Notes: generated by a model not told the origin, from the sequence alone. A stretch of 64,000 bases of DNA from Brucella anthropi ATCC 49188 (GCF_000017405.1 NC_009667.1:1-64000), one strand, 5' to 3'; numbered from the stretch's first letter, positions 26,656 through 37,993 are shown. Made by a program: numbers and translations.

Positions 26656-27543
26656 TTACTTGCGCGTGTTTCCGATCATATCTGCGAAAATCCGGGTGGC
26701 TTTCGTTCTATAGCGATCATTGTGCTGCAGCATGAGAAACTGGCGTTGCGGCAGAGCAAAATCCGCCTTTACCAGTGTTCCGGCAGCAAGATGCGGGGCG
26801 GCGACAAGTTCCGATATGGCCGTCACGTAATCACCGGAGCGCACCGCCGAACAGATGGCTTCGTTCGATGGCAGTTCCAGCGCCACATGCAGTCGCGCTG
26901 GATTATAACCGGAAGCGCGCATCGCATCCTCGAAAACGCTGCGCGTTCCAGATCCCTGTTCACGCAGAATCCATTTTCCCTCGAAAAGCCGATCCCAGGT
27001 GAGCTTGCCGCCCGTACCCCAGTCATGATCGGGGCGCGCCACCAGAATAAGCTGGTCGCTTGCAACCTTACTGATTGATAGCGACGGCGCCTGCACAGCA
27101 CCTTCGACGAGGCCAATATCGGCGACGCCTTCCTGTGTCGCCTGGGTAACGCTTTCCGTATTGCCAAGCGTCAGTCGCACGTCGATCAAGGGGTAGGCGG
27201 CGTGAAACCGTGCCAGAAAGGACGGCAGCCAATAGCTGGCGATGGTCTGGCTGGCATGAATGGCGAGAATGCCCCGTTTGCCGCCACCGAGTTCCGATAG
27301 CATCCGCTCGGCAGAGCGGGCGCGCGCAAACGTTGCGCGTGCCTCGTCCAGAAACATGCGCCCGTCACCGGTCAGCTCGATCCGCCGCCCGATGCGGTTG
27401 AAGAGCGTCGCTCCGTAGCGATCTTCCATGGTGCGGATGGCCGAACTGACCGCCGAAGGGGTCAGATGCAGGGCTTCCGAGGCTCGCGTGAGGTGCTCAC
27501 GCTCGGCGACTTCAATGAAAATTCGTAGCTGTTCCAGTGTCAT
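26656..27543 (-). CDS. LysR-family transcriptional regulator
   Basis: A 295-residue LTTR: winged-helix DNA-binding domain at the N-terminus (MTLEQLRIFIEVAEREHLTRASEALHLTPSAVSSAIRTME) and a periplasmic-binding-like effector domain. It is divergent from a YeiH-type exporter gene; in E. coli the same pair is yeiE-yeiH. This suggests that it controls the exporter from the 27544-27722 intergenic region. Family resemblance is to the CysB/YeiE-like group, effector unknown. Confidence 0.9.
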   Translation of the reverse strand: MTLEQLRIFIEVAEREHLTRASEALHLTPSAVSSAIRTMEDRYGATLFNRIGRRIELTGDGRMFLDEARATFARARSAERMLSELGGGKRGILAIHASQTIASYWLPSFLARFHAAYPLIDVRLTLGNTESVTQATQEGVADIGLVEGAVQAPSLSISKVASDQLILVARPDHDWGTGGKLTWDRLFEGKWILREQGSGTRSVFEDAMRASGYNPARLHVALELPSNEAICSAVRSGDYVTAISELVAAPHLAAGTLVKADFALPQRQFLMLQHNDRYRTKATRIFADMIGNTRK

Positions 27544-27641
27544 AGCGATGATCGTTCGATTTTATCAAATGAAATATGCCATATAATGAAATGGATTGAA
27601 CAGGGAAAAGCAGGCATCTAATCAGAAAATAATTCTCATAC

Positions 27642-27690
27642 GAGCATTTCCAGCAAAAGTGCGAAGCGGTTTTGCGCAGGGCAATGCGAA
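27642..27690. repeat. Rhizobial-type GAGCATTTCCAG element upstream of the yeiH-like gene
   Basis: The stretch GAGCATTTCCAGCAAAAGTG and the following GCGAAGCGGTTTTGCG form an imperfect palindrome of the kind scattered through Rhizobiales intergenic DNA. A partial relative occurs near 18240. It occupies the divergent promoter region and overlaps the upstream extension of the yeiH frame, which argues for the later start codon. Confidence 0.65.
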
Positions 27691-27722
27691 AAATGCAGAC
27701 AGTCAGATTTGAAATGCTGAAA

Positions 27723-28733
27723 ATGACCTACTCCAAAATCCAGAACATCCTCCCGGGACTTGGCTTGAGCGTCGCCGTTGCTATCGCTGCAATCGGACTC
27801 GAAAAAGTCGAGGAACATTATGCAGGACGGGCCTGGCTCGAAGCGCTGGTGATCGCCATCCTCCTTGGCACGGTCGTGCGGACGTTCCTGCGTCCCGGCA
27901 AGCATTTCAACAAGGGCATCGGCTTTTCCGCCAAGCTTCTTCTGGAAATTGCAGTGGTATTGCTTGGCGCGTCGATCAGCGCCAGCGCGGTGGTGGCTGC
28001 GGGTTCGGGGCTTATTTTCGGTATCGCAGGCGTTGTGGTGCTGGCTATTACACTCAGCTACGGAATCGGGCGTCTGCTGAAGCTTCCGCATCGGATGGCC
28101 GTGCTGGTCGCCTGCGGCAATTCCATTTGCGGCAATTCCGCTATTGCCGCAACCGCACCGGTTATCGGCGCGGGAAGCGAGGACGTGGCGGCTTCGATCG
28201 CCTTTACCGCTATTCTCGGCGTGGTCGTCGTGCTGCTTCTGCCACTGCTGGTGCCGTTTCTGGGGCTGTCGCACACGCAATATGGCGTGCTGGCGGGCCT
28301 GACCGTTTATGCAGTGCCACAGGTTCTGGCGGCCACTGCTCCGGTCGCGACGATCAGTGTCCAGCTCGGCACGCTGGTGAAGCTCGTGCGCGTGCTGATG
28401 TTGGGACCGGTCATTCTCGCATTGGCGCTACTTGCCGGAAACAAGGACGCAAACGCCAAGCCTGGCTTCTTCCAGCTTGTGCCATGGTTCATCCTCGGCT
28501 TTCTTGGCATGATGGCGCTGCATTCGCTGCACCTGATACCGGAATCGATCCTGCCCGGCATCCAATATGCCTCGACCATCCTTACCATCATTTCGATGGC
28601 GGCCCTTGGCCTTGGCGTGGATATCCGCTCTGTGGCGTCGGCAGGCGGTCGCGTCACGCTGACTGCGATACTTTCGCTCGTGGCTCTCGGCACCATCAGC
28701 CTTGGCCTGATCCATATCCTCAGCGTTGCTTAA
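27723..28733 (+). CDS. yeiH: YeiH/UPF0324-family membrane protein (putative exporter)
   Basis: A 336-residue integral membrane protein with about ten helices, containing the family-typical CGNSICGNSAIAATAPVIGA and the LLEIAVVLLGASISASAV segment. The UPF0324/PSE family is annotated as putative sulfate exporter; some members have been linked to taurine or sulfur metabolism, but transport substrate is not established. The frame is open to TTG 27672 with several Met codons; 27723 lies beyond the repeat and matches the hydrophobic N-terminus best. It is divergent from the LysR gene. Confidence 0.88.
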   Translation: MTYSKIQNILPGLGLSVAVAIAAIGLEKVEEHYAGRAWLEALVIAILLGTVVRTFLRPGKHFNKGIGFSAKLLLEIAVVLLGASISASAVVAAGSGLIFGIAGVVVLAITLSYGIGRLLKLPHRMAVLVACGNSICGNSAIAATAPVIGAGSEDVAASIAFTAILGVVVVLLLPLLVPFLGLSHTQYGVLAGLTVYAVPQVLAATAPVATISVQLGTLVKLVRVLMLGPVILALALLAGNKDANAKPGFFQLVPWFILGFLGMMALHSLHLIPESILPGIQYASTILTIISMAALGLGVDIRSVASAGGRVTLTAILSLVALGTISLGLIHILSVA

Positions 28734-28781
28734 AAAGGCCGGGATGGTTCACATTCCGGCCTTTATTCTCACAAGCGATGG

Positions 28782-29528
28782 TCAGCTTTTCTTGGCCGCA
28801 TCAGTCGGCTTTGCGTCGGCTGGTGCATTGGCTGTCTTGCTGGCGTCCTTCTTGTCATCAACGGACATGTTGGAGCGGATCGTCACCACATGTTCCGCCT
28901 TGATGAGGGTCAGGTTGGCATCGTAATATTTGCCGTTGCCGAGCTGTTCCAGTGCCAGATCGACATCCTTGTCGATGGCAGGCAGATTGGCTGTCGTTTC
29001 GGTTATCACCAGATCAACATCCGCGAGTTTCAGCTCATCCTGAGCCTCTTTCTTGCGGCCATGCTGGATATGTTCATTGGCCTTTTTCAGGTGGGCAGCC
29101 TTTTCAGGCGTCAGCTTGTAGTCATCGACCACACCGACTTCCATATCGACCGGCAATGTGCCCGACTGAACTTCGGCGACTTCGTCGGCTGGAGCGCCAG
29201 CCGCTTTCATCTTGTCGAGCAGGGATGGAGTGTCTTTCTGCGCCTTGTCCAGATCATCCTTGACCGTCGACAGAATGACCTTGGCCTGGTCGGGTGTTCC
29301 CTGAAAAATGGCCAGTCGCGCCAGTGTAACGCCGCGCACCGCTGCGAGGCCATCGCCGGAAATGGCATCCAGCTTCTTGATGGCGTCCTGTTGTGCAGCT
29401 TTCGTGCTCTCGGTCGCCGGGGCATTCGGCTTTGCTGCACTTTCGGCGAAGCTTGGCACGGCAAAGGAAGCGCTCAGCAGCGCAGTTGAAAGCAGCATTG
29501 CGGTCAGGGTGGTGGTTCTGGAAATCAT
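28782..29528 (-). CDS. YfdX-family exported protein
   Basis: About 248 residues with a clear Sec signal peptide (TTTLTAMLLSTALLSASFAVPSFA). The mature part is helical, with YfdX features: AAQQDAIKKLDAISGDGLAAVRGVTLARLAIF at the N-terminus, then HLKKANEHIQHGRKKEAQDELKLADVDLVITETTANLP. In E. coli yfdX belongs to the EvgA-regulated acid/stress region, and its molecular role is unsettled. ATG 29528 is preferred over TTG 29546. The tail is Lys/Asp/Ala-rich and disordered. It converges with the yeiH-like gene, 48 bases away. Confidence 0.85.
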   Translation of the reverse strand: MISRTTTLTAMLLSTALLSASFAVPSFAESAAKPNAPATESTKAAQQDAIKKLDAISGDGLAAVRGVTLARLAIFQGTPDQAKVILSTVKDDLDKAQKDTPSLLDKMKAAGAPADEVAEVQSGTLPVDMEVGVVDDYKLTPEKAAHLKKANEHIQHGRKKEAQDELKLADVDLVITETTANLPAIDKDVDLALEQLGNGKYYDANLTLIKAEHVVTIRSNMSVDDKKDASKTANAPADAKPTDAAKKS

Positions 29529-29750
29529 CTTATGCAATCCGTTCAAAAGTAATTCTGTATAGATATTTTGCTATGAATAGGCGGCTTGGAAGCTTTTATC
29601 CTCCACGATTAATGCAGAGAAAGCTTTATTAGTCGCTCACCTGCCGAATTGGAAAAGAATATAATGAATCAATATTGGTGGAGTACGTAAAATTGTGCCG
29701 GTTCGTGACCATTTCGTGGCGGAGGAATCACCATAAATTTATTTGATAAA

Positions 29751-29777
29751 GAAAAAGCCCGCCAGGAGGCGGGCTTT
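29751..29777 (-). terminator. Rho-independent terminator of rpsA
   Basis: AAAGCCCGCC (29754-29763), loop AGGA and GGCGGGCTTT (29768-29777) form a 10-bp stem; on the minus strand it is followed by TTTTTC. It lies 27 bases beyond the rpsA stop. Confidence 0.9.
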
Positions 29778-29803
29778 CTCATGTTCGATCGAAGAAGAAA
29801 AGA

Positions 29804-31504
29804 TTAGTTCTTTTCCTGCTTCTTCAGAGCGGCACCGAGGATGTCGCCGAGCGAAGCGCCGGAGTCGGACGAACCGTACTGAGCGACAGCTTCTTTTTCT
29901 TCAGCGATTTCGAGCGCCTTGATCGAGACCTGCAGCTTGCGGGTCTTCTTGTCGAAAGCGATGACGCGAGCGTCAAGCTTCTGACCGACCGTGAAGCGTT
30001 CCGGACGCTGCTCGTCGCGGTCACGCGACAGATCCGAACGCTTGATGAAGCTTTCGAGATCGTGGTCGACGAGACGGACTTCGAGGCCACCGTCGGTAAC
30101 GGCGGTCACTTCGCAGGTCACAACGGCGTTCTTGCGCAGTTCGCCGGAAGCTGCTGCTTCGCCGACCTTGTCGCCGGAAAGCTGCTTGATGCCGAGCGAG
30201 ATGCGTTCCTTGTCGATATCGACGTCGAGAACGACAGCCTTGACGACTTCACCCTTGTTGTACTCTTCGATGACCTGTTCGCCCGGACGGTTCCAGTCGA
30301 GGTCGGAGAGGTGAACCATGCCGTCAACGTCGCCGTCGAGGCCAATGAACAGGCCGAATTCGGTCTTGTTCTTGACTTCACCTTCAACAACGGTACCGAC
30401 AGGGTACTTCTGGGCAAAGGTCGTCCACGGATTGTCGAGGGTCTGCTTGAGGCCCAGCGAGATACGGCGCTTGACCGGATCAACTTCGAGCACAACGACT
30501 TCGACTTCCTGCGTGGTGGAAAGAATCTTGCCCGGATGGACATTCTTCTTGGTCCACGACATTTCGGAAACGTGGATGAGGCCTTCGATGCCCGGCTCGA
30601 TTTCAACGAACGCACCGTAGTCGGTGATGTTCGTGACGGTGCCGGTGATCTTTTTGCCGATCGGGTACTTCGCGCCGATGCCATCCCAAGGATCGCTCTC
30701 GAGCTGCTTCATGCCGAGCGAGATACGATGGGTTTCCTGGTTGATGCGGATGATCTGCACCTTGACCGTCTGGCCGATGGTGAGGATTTCCGACGGATGG
30801 TTGACGCGGCGCCATGCCATGTCGGTCACGTGCAGGAGACCGTCGATGCCGCCGAGGTCAACGAACGCACCGTAATCGGTGATGTTCTTGACGACGCCTT
30901 CAACGACCTGACCTTCTTCAAGGTTCTGAACGATTTCCGAACGCTGTTCCGCACGGCTCTCTTCAAGAACGGTACGACGCGAGACAACGATGTTGCCGCG
31001 ACGCTTGTCCATCTTGAGGATTTCGAACGGTTGCGGGACGTGCATGAGCGGGGTGACGTCGCGGATCGGACGAATGTCGACCTGCGAACGCGGCAGGAAG
31101 GCAACAGCGCCGTCGAGGTCGACGGTGAAACCACCCTTGACCTGATTGAAGATGACGCCATCGACGCGCTCGCCATTGGCGAACTTCTGCTCGAGCTTGA
31201 CCCAGCTTTCTTCACGGCGTGCTTTTTCGCGCGACAGGACAGCTTCGCCCAGAGCGTTTTCGATGCGCTCGACGTAAACTTCCACTTCGTCGCCCGGCTT
31301 CAGCGTGCCGTCTTTGCCCTTTGCGCCGAATTCCTTCAGCGGCACGCGGCCTTCGACCTTCAGACCGGCGTCGATGATCGCCATGTCCTTTTCAATGGCT
31401 ACGATGCGGCCCTTGACGACATAACCTTCAGCAAGGTCGTTCGTTGCAAAGGATTCCGCCAGCAGCGACTCGAAGTCTGCGAGGGATGGATTGAATTCTG
31501 ACAT
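29804..31504 (-). CDS. rpsA: 30S ribosomal protein S1
   Basis: S1 unfolds mRNA leaders at the ribosome. The 566-residue protein has six S1 RNA-binding repeats; the most regular read GVVKNITDYGAFVDLGGIDG, GTVTNITDYGAFVEIEPGIEG and the later GEVKNKTEFGLFIGLDGDVDG. ATG 31504 (MSEFNPSLADFESLL) has GGAGT directly upstream, whereas the longer frame begins in the leader. It follows cmk by 215 bases on the minus strand, the usual cmk-rpsA order, and has its own terminator. Confidence 0.96.
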   Translation of the reverse strand: MSEFNPSLADFESLLAESFATNDLAEGYVVKGRIVAIEKDMAIIDAGLKVEGRVPLKEFGAKGKDGTLKPGDEVEVYVERIENALGEAVLSREKARREESWVKLEQKFANGERVDGVIFNQVKGGFTVDLDGAVAFLPRSQVDIRPIRDVTPLMHVPQPFEILKMDKRRGNIVVSRRTVLEESRAEQRSEIVQNLEEGQVVEGVVKNITDYGAFVDLGGIDGLLHVTDMAWRRVNHPSEILTIGQTVKVQIIRINQETHRISLGMKQLESDPWDGIGAKYPIGKKITGTVTNITDYGAFVEIEPGIEGLIHVSEMSWTKKNVHPGKILSTTQEVEVVVLEVDPVKRRISLGLKQTLDNPWTTFAQKYPVGTVVEGEVKNKTEFGLFIGLDGDVDGMVHLSDLDWNRPGEQVIEEYNKGEVVKAVVLDVDIDKERISLGIKQLSGDKVGEAAASGELRKNAVVTCEVTAVTDGGLEVRLVDHDLESFIKRSDLSRDRDEQRPERFTVGQKLDARVIAFDKKTRKLQVSIKALEIAEEKEAVAQYGSSDSGASLGDILGAALKKQEKN

Positions 31505-31719
31505 GAATACTCCTGGTGCATCCGGAAAATTCATCGGATGCGGCGCCGGGGGTTAGTGTTGCGTTATGCCCGACCTCGGCCCCGTCTTTGCAGACAACCG
31601 GCGCGTGGAACGCGAAGTCAGGCTTTTCAGTATGAGTGCAGCCTATATAGGTCCGAACTCAAGATAATCCAGCTTTTCGGGGCATAATGAGATCCAAAAA
31701 GTCTAAAAACTTGTCGGTT

Positions 31720-34056
<2,337 letters not shown>

Positions 34057-34446
34057 GTGGCAAAAGCTGAACTTGGTACCAAGCGTATCGACCCGGAAAC
34101 GGGCAAGAAATTTTACGATCTCAATCGCGACCCGATCGTTTCGCCTTACACCGGCATTTCCTATCCGCGTTCCTATTTCGACTCCACGCTTGAAAGCCGC
34201 GTTGTCGAAGAGGAAACCGAAGAGGAAGAACTGGATACGGCACTCGAAAAGCCGGAATTCGTCTCTCTCGAGGATGCCGACGACGAAACCAAGGGCAGCG
34301 GCGACGACCTGCCGGATATGGACGACGACGATGTCGATCTCGGCGACGACGATGAAGACACCTTCCTCGAAGAAGAGGAAGACGAGGACGACGACATGTC
34401 GGGCATTCTCGGCGGCGGCGTCGGCGGTGAAGACGAGGAAGGCTGA
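34057..34446 (+). CDS. Acidic TIGR02300-family protein of unknown function
   Basis: A 129-residue protein starting at GTG 34057, with AACGAGG at proper spacing. The first 45 residues are conserved in the family (AKAELGTKRIDPETGKKFYD followed by LNRDPIVSPYTG), resembling a small FYDLN acid domain. The remainder is extremely acidic, with long runs of Asp and Glu, and ends in a Gly-rich stretch. The function is unknown. Such tails may mimic nucleic acid or bind basic proteins. A TTCG-loop terminator follows, then tRNA-Ala. Confidence 0.88.
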   Translation: MAKAELGTKRIDPETGKKFYDLNRDPIVSPYTGISYPRSYFDSTLESRVVEEETEEEELDTALEKPEFVSLEDADDETKGSGDDLPDMDDDDVDLGDDDEDTFLEEEEDEDDDMSGILGGGVGGEDEEG

Positions 34447-34477
34447 TCTGTTACACAGGTCAAGACCGGATGCTTTT

Positions 34478-34510
34478 GCGAGGCGACCTTCGGGTCGCCT
34501 CGCTGCGTTT
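34478..34510 (+). terminator. Terminator after the acidic protein gene
   Basis: An 11-bp perfect stem (GCGAGGCGACC / GGTCGCCTCGC) is closed by a TTCG tetraloop and followed by TGCGTTT. The U-tract is short, but stem and loop are very stable. Confidence 0.75.
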
Positions 34511-34670
34511 GGAGCATATCCCGGATGAGGCTTCGGCGTGATCTGTGAATTATTTTCGGCAGATGTGAAAAGAGTTGCGATTTAGCTCTTGATCTTCTGA
34601 CAAACGCCATTTAATAAGCCGCCACACCGGGCAGCAAGTCCTGCCTGATGCGCCTCGAAAGAGGTCTGAT

Positions 34671-34746
34671 GGGGCCATAGCTCAGCTGGGAGAGCGCCTG
34701 CATGGCATGCAGGAGGTCAGCGGTTCGATCCCGCTTGGCTCCACCA
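34671..34746 (+). tRNA. tRNA-Ala (GGC anticodon)
   Basis: A 76-nt cloverleaf with encoded CCA. The acceptor arm GGGGCCA pairs with TGGCTCC (one G-U), the D arm is AGCTCAGCTGGGAGAGCGC-like, and the anticodon arm CCTGC-ATGGCAT-GCAGG presents GGC. The T arm contains GGTTCGATCC. It reads the GCC alanine codon. Confidence 0.97.
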
Positions 34747-34841
34747 AATGTTTCTTCTCAACTAACCAGAACGGACACCGTCATCGGTCGGCACAATGGC
34801 TGTCGGTGGACAAAGCCTGTCCAAGCGCTATGTCATTTCCC

Positions 34842-35480
34842 ATGACTGAGATGATATTGGCGACATTCGACTGGGTTCCCAAAATGCCGCGTGGCTTCGT
34901 CCGCGATCTTCGCGTGCGCTGGGCGCTGGAAGAAGCCGGATTGCCCTATCGTGTCGAAGGCGTTCCATTCAAGAATCGCGGGCCGGAACACTTCACCCAT
35001 CAGCCTTTCGGGCAAGTGCCATGGCTGATCGACGGTGATATGTCGGTCTTCGAAAGCGGCGCCATCCTGCTTCATATAGCCGAGAAGAGCGATGCGCTGT
35101 TGCCGCCTGATCCGAGGGCACGCAACGAGGTCATACAATGGCTGTTCGCGGCGTTGAATTCGGTCGAAATGGCCGCCTTGCCGCTCGCCCTTTATAAATT
35201 CACCGGTGATGAGGAGCAGACGCCGGGGCGTCAGCTCATGGACAGCTTCCTTGCCGGTCGGCTGGCGCACATGGAGCAGGCGCTGTCAGGCCGCGAATGG
35301 CTGACGGATCAGTTTTCGGTTGCCGATATTCTGATGGCCGACGTGTTGCGTCTGGTTGACCATTTCGACGGTCTGGCGCAGCATCCGGTCTGCCGGGCCT
35401 ATGTCGGGCGCGCGACGGCACGGCCGGCATTCCAGAAAGCCTTTACCGACCAGATGGAACATTTTGCTGCAGCGGACTGA
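34842..35480 (+). CDS. Glutathione S-transferase-like protein
   Basis: About 212 residues with a thioredoxin-like N-terminal half (RVRWALEEAGLPYRVEGVPF, then the cis-Pro region FGQVPWLIDGDMSVFESGAILLHIAE) and an all-helical C-terminal half containing the GST N-capping-like motif QFSVADILMADVL. Substrates are unknown. The frame is open back into the tRNA, so the true start is one of the Met codons at 34830, 34842 or 34851; none has a strong ribosome-binding site. Confidence 0.88.
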   Translation: MTEMILATFDWVPKMPRGFVRDLRVRWALEEAGLPYRVEGVPFKNRGPEHFTHQPFGQVPWLIDGDMSVFESGAILLHIAEKSDALLPPDPRARNEVIQWLFAALNSVEMAALPLALYKFTGDEEQTPGRQLMDSFLAGRLAHMEQALSGREWLTDQFSVADILMADVLRLVDHFDGLAQHPVCRAYVGRATARPAFQKAFTDQMEHFAAAD

Positions 35481-35590
35481 CGCTCTTATTGAAATTAGCA
35501 TGATGGCGCTATTTCCCGCTCAAGTTGCACTCGACAATTCCTAAAAAATTGCTAAACAGAAATTGTGTGAAGTAGTTCCAGTGTTTTCAA

Positions 35591-36727
35591 ATGAAAAGAC
35601 TCCAAGATTTTGATGGGTTGCGGTTTTTATTATGTATAGGAATCGCAATTTTCCATTTTTCTTTCCGGGTTCCGGTAAATGATGAGATTCTGAATTCTTT
35701 TATATTAACATTTGCTTATTTTACCGATGTCTTTTTTATTGTTTCTGGATTGTTTCTGGCAAGAAGACAAAATTATCTCTGGAGCTGGCCGCGTTATGTA
35801 GCTTTCGTTGGGAAGCGGCTCGCGCGGATTTATCCGCTGCACGTGGTGACCTTCTCCTGTTTCGCGCTTCTTTCTGTCCTGACAGCAGCGGGAATTCTGC
35901 ATCCTCTGGTCGAACCCAGCATGAGCTGGCGAGACGGGCTGACCCAGTTACTGCTGATTCATAATTGGGGTTTGGGGCGCACCTTGTCCTACAATTATGT
36001 CAGCTGGTCGTTGAGTGCCCTTTTTGCCATGTATCTCGCTTTTCCGCTGTTCGATATGTTGTGCCGTCGTTTCGGGAGCTGGGTTCTCGTCGGTGTGATG
36101 GCTGCAGCCGTGGGCGGTGATTATCTGGCGCAACAGCTTGGCGTATTGTCACTCACACGCATTCAATTGTCCGATGCCGGGGTCTTGCGAGCCTTGCCTT
36201 CGTTTGTCTTTGGAATGTGGCTTGCTCGCCGGGAACATCCACCGATGCCGGCATCGGCAATCAAGGCATTGCTTGCCACTTGCCTGATTGTCTTTCTGTT
36301 CTATCACCCGGCAAACGGGCCGGACGAACCGCACACGCTTGAAGGCCCCTGGCGGCTGGCCTTCCTCTATGCGGGTGTCTATGTGCTTTATGCCGCATCC
36401 ACTCGGGGCATTTATACACCGCTGCAATGGCGCGGATTCACAAGGCTTTCCCGTTACAGCTTCGGCATCTTCATTCTCCATCCTGCGGTCGGAATGGTTT
36501 TCTTCAAAGCTGCTCCGGAACGATGGGGCGAGGCGACGGCAGGCGCGGTCCTGCTCATCGCTGCAGGTGTTCTTGCAAGCGTGTTGACTGCCATTGCCTC
36601 TTACCACCTGTTCGAAAATCCCGTTCACCGCTGGCTGGTGAAAAGAATTGACGCATGGGTCAGCAGATCGGAAGGCTCAAGCGGGTTTTCTGGTTCCACG
36701 CGCGACGGCCTGCCCGTCTCCCGATAG
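35591..36727 (+). CDS. Acyltransferase-3 family integral membrane protein
   Basis: A 378-residue membrane protein of the OafA/NodX type, which O-acylates surface polysaccharides or other envelope glycans. It begins KRLQDFDGLRFLLCIGIAIFHF, where the conserved His of the family follows the first helix, then FFIVSGLFLARRQN and RLARIYPLHVVTFSC. About ten membrane segments are present. The first 170 bases are AT-richer than the rest. No glycosyltransferase or polysaccharide genes are adjacent, so the substrate is unknown. Confidence 0.85.
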   Translation: MKRLQDFDGLRFLLCIGIAIFHFSFRVPVNDEILNSFILTFAYFTDVFFIVSGLFLARRQNYLWSWPRYVAFVGKRLARIYPLHVVTFSCFALLSVLTAAGILHPLVEPSMSWRDGLTQLLLIHNWGLGRTLSYNYVSWSLSALFAMYLAFPLFDMLCRRFGSWVLVGVMAAAVGGDYLAQQLGVLSLTRIQLSDAGVLRALPSFVFGMWLARREHPPMPASAIKALLATCLIVFLFYHPANGPDEPHTLEGPWRLAFLYAGVYVLYAASTRGIYTPLQWRGFTRLSRYSFGIFILHPAVGMVFFKAAPERWGEATAGAVLLIAAGVLASVLTAIASYHLFENPVHRWLVKRIDAWVSRSEGSSGFSGSTRDGLPVSR

Positions 36728-36749
36728 GCAGGCATCCTCACCGGATCGA

Positions 36750-37682
36750 TCAGGCGGTGCGCGACGTACCGCTGTCCTGCCGCATCAGATAGAGCGATGC
36801 GCCGATGATCAGGGCCGCTCCCGGCCAGAAGTTGATGCTTGGCGCTGCTGCAAACACGATCCAGCCGAAGATCACGTTGATCGGCAGTCTCAGGTCATCG
36901 AACGGTTGCAGATAGACCGCATCCGCTATCGAATAAGCTGCCGTCTGGAAATATTGGGCGAGAGCTGTGAATGCGCCGATGACGATCAATATGGACCAGA
37001 TTTCGACGTCCGGCGCGGTGATTGCGGACATGCTTAAGCCGGATGCCAGCCAGAGTGCCGCGTTGATGGGCGTGAGCAGTACCAGCATATAGGCCGAAAT
37101 GCTGGCGGGCTTTTCGAAACGGGTCAGATATTTGGTCATCACCGAATAGCCGGCCCACAACGCCGCGGCCAGAATCGGCAGGAGCGAATAGACCGTATAG
37201 GAATCCGACCAGGGTGCGATGATGATCAGCGCGCCAATAAATCCGGTGAATGTGGTCAGCAGCCGTGCCGGCGTGACCTTTTCCTGCAGAAAGAGCCGTG
37301 CGCACAGGATGACGAAGAATGGCGATGTCATGGACAGCGCGACCACCTGCCAGATCGGCACATGGGTCAGCGCATAAATCCAGACCTGTACGCCAGCGGC
37401 AGCCAGCGCGACGCGCATGACGTGAAGACCGAAATGGCTGGTACGCAAGGCTCTCGTGCCGTCGCGAACGAGCAGGGGCAAGGTCAGCACTAGCGCGATC
37501 ACATATTGCCAGAAGGCGATGATGACGGAGGGAATACCGGTACGCGTTCCCGCCCATTGGGTGGCGACATTGACGGCGGCATAGGCCGAACAGGCCGCGA
37601 CCATCAGCGCTGCTCCGCGTATGGTCGGTTTCAAAGTTGGCGAAGAGGCAAGTTGGCTCAACGGTTTCTTCCTTCGGAGCAT
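36750..37682 (-). CDS. ribN: EamA/DMT-family transporter under FMN riboswitch control, probable riboflavin importer RibN
   Basis: A membrane protein of about 310 residues with ten helices and two EamA repeats (AALMVAACSAYAAVNVATQWAG; AALWAGYSVMTKYLTRFE). An FMN riboswitch lies directly upstream on the same strand, which points to flavin supply. The RibN family of Rhizobiales and Vibrio imports riboflavin, and its genes are often preceded by this riboswitch; the family includes an Ochrobactrum member. Start codons 37682, 37703 and 37715 are all possible, none with a clear ribosome-binding site. Substrate is inferred. Confidence 0.85.
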   Translation of the reverse strand: MLRRKKPLSQLASSPTLKPTIRGAALMVAACSAYAAVNVATQWAGTRTGIPSVIIAFWQYVIALVLTLPLLVRDGTRALRTSHFGLHVMRVALAAAGVQVWIYALTHVPIWQVVALSMTSPFFVILCARLFLQEKVTPARLLTTFTGFIGALIIIAPWSDSYTVYSLLPILAAALWAGYSVMTKYLTRFEKPASISAYMLVLLTPINAALWLASGLSMSAITAPDVEIWSILIVIGAFTALAQYFQTAAYSIADAVYLQPFDDLRLPINVIFGWIVFAAAPSINFWPGAALIIGASLYLMRQDSGTSRTA

Positions 37683-37736
37683 TTTGCAGCCAAATGGAAA
37701 CATTTGACGTCGCATAAATGCGGCAAAACAAATGGA

Positions 37737-37769
37737 CAGAGCGTTCCGCTTCAGGCGGAACTTGCTCTG
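37737..37769 (-). terminator. Stable hairpin in the riboswitch expression platform
   Basis: On the minus strand CAGAGC-AA-GTTCCGC pairs with GCGGAAC-GCTCTG, a 13-bp stem with a 2-nt bulge, followed by TCCATTTGTTTTG. It lies between the FMN aptamer and ribN and probably acts as the FMN-induced terminator. Confidence 0.7.
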
Positions 37770-37856
37770 GCAAGCCTGTTACCTCAGGGTACGGGAAGAA
37801 AGACTGCAGGACGAAGACGGCAAGCCGTCCAGCCGAGCATGATTCCAACCTCGTTC

Positions 37857-37993
37857 TCTCTCATCCGGACTATGACCGTCGGCTTCGGAATTGCACCGAA
37901 TCTGCTGACCCTGACACGTCTGCCGTGTCAGGCGCTCGCGGGCTTCGGACACTTGGTCCGTTACCGCCGGTGGGGAGTTTCGCCCCGCCCTGA
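37857..37993 (-). promoter_or_regulatory. FMN riboswitch (RFN element)
   Basis: Read on the minus strand, the region contains the conserved RFN blocks in order: AGGGCGGGGCGAAACTCCCC, ACCGGCGGTAA, AGCCCGCGAGCG, CAGATTCGGTGCAATTCCGA, AGCCGACGGTCATAGTCCGG and ATGAGAGA. This is the FMN-binding aptamer. A variable hairpin (CCTGACACG...CGTGTCAGG) occupies the usual variable arm. It controls the transporter gene immediately downstream on this strand. Confidence 0.96.

Noticed and set aside
30062..31501. 479-codon plus-strand frame opposite rpsA
   Set aside because: Antisense shadow of a highly biased ribosomal protein gene, with no recognisable domain.
34671..34840. Upstream extension of the GST-like frame into the tRNA
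   Set aside because: The frame is open by chance through tRNA-Ala; family similarity begins only after the Met codons at 34830-34851.
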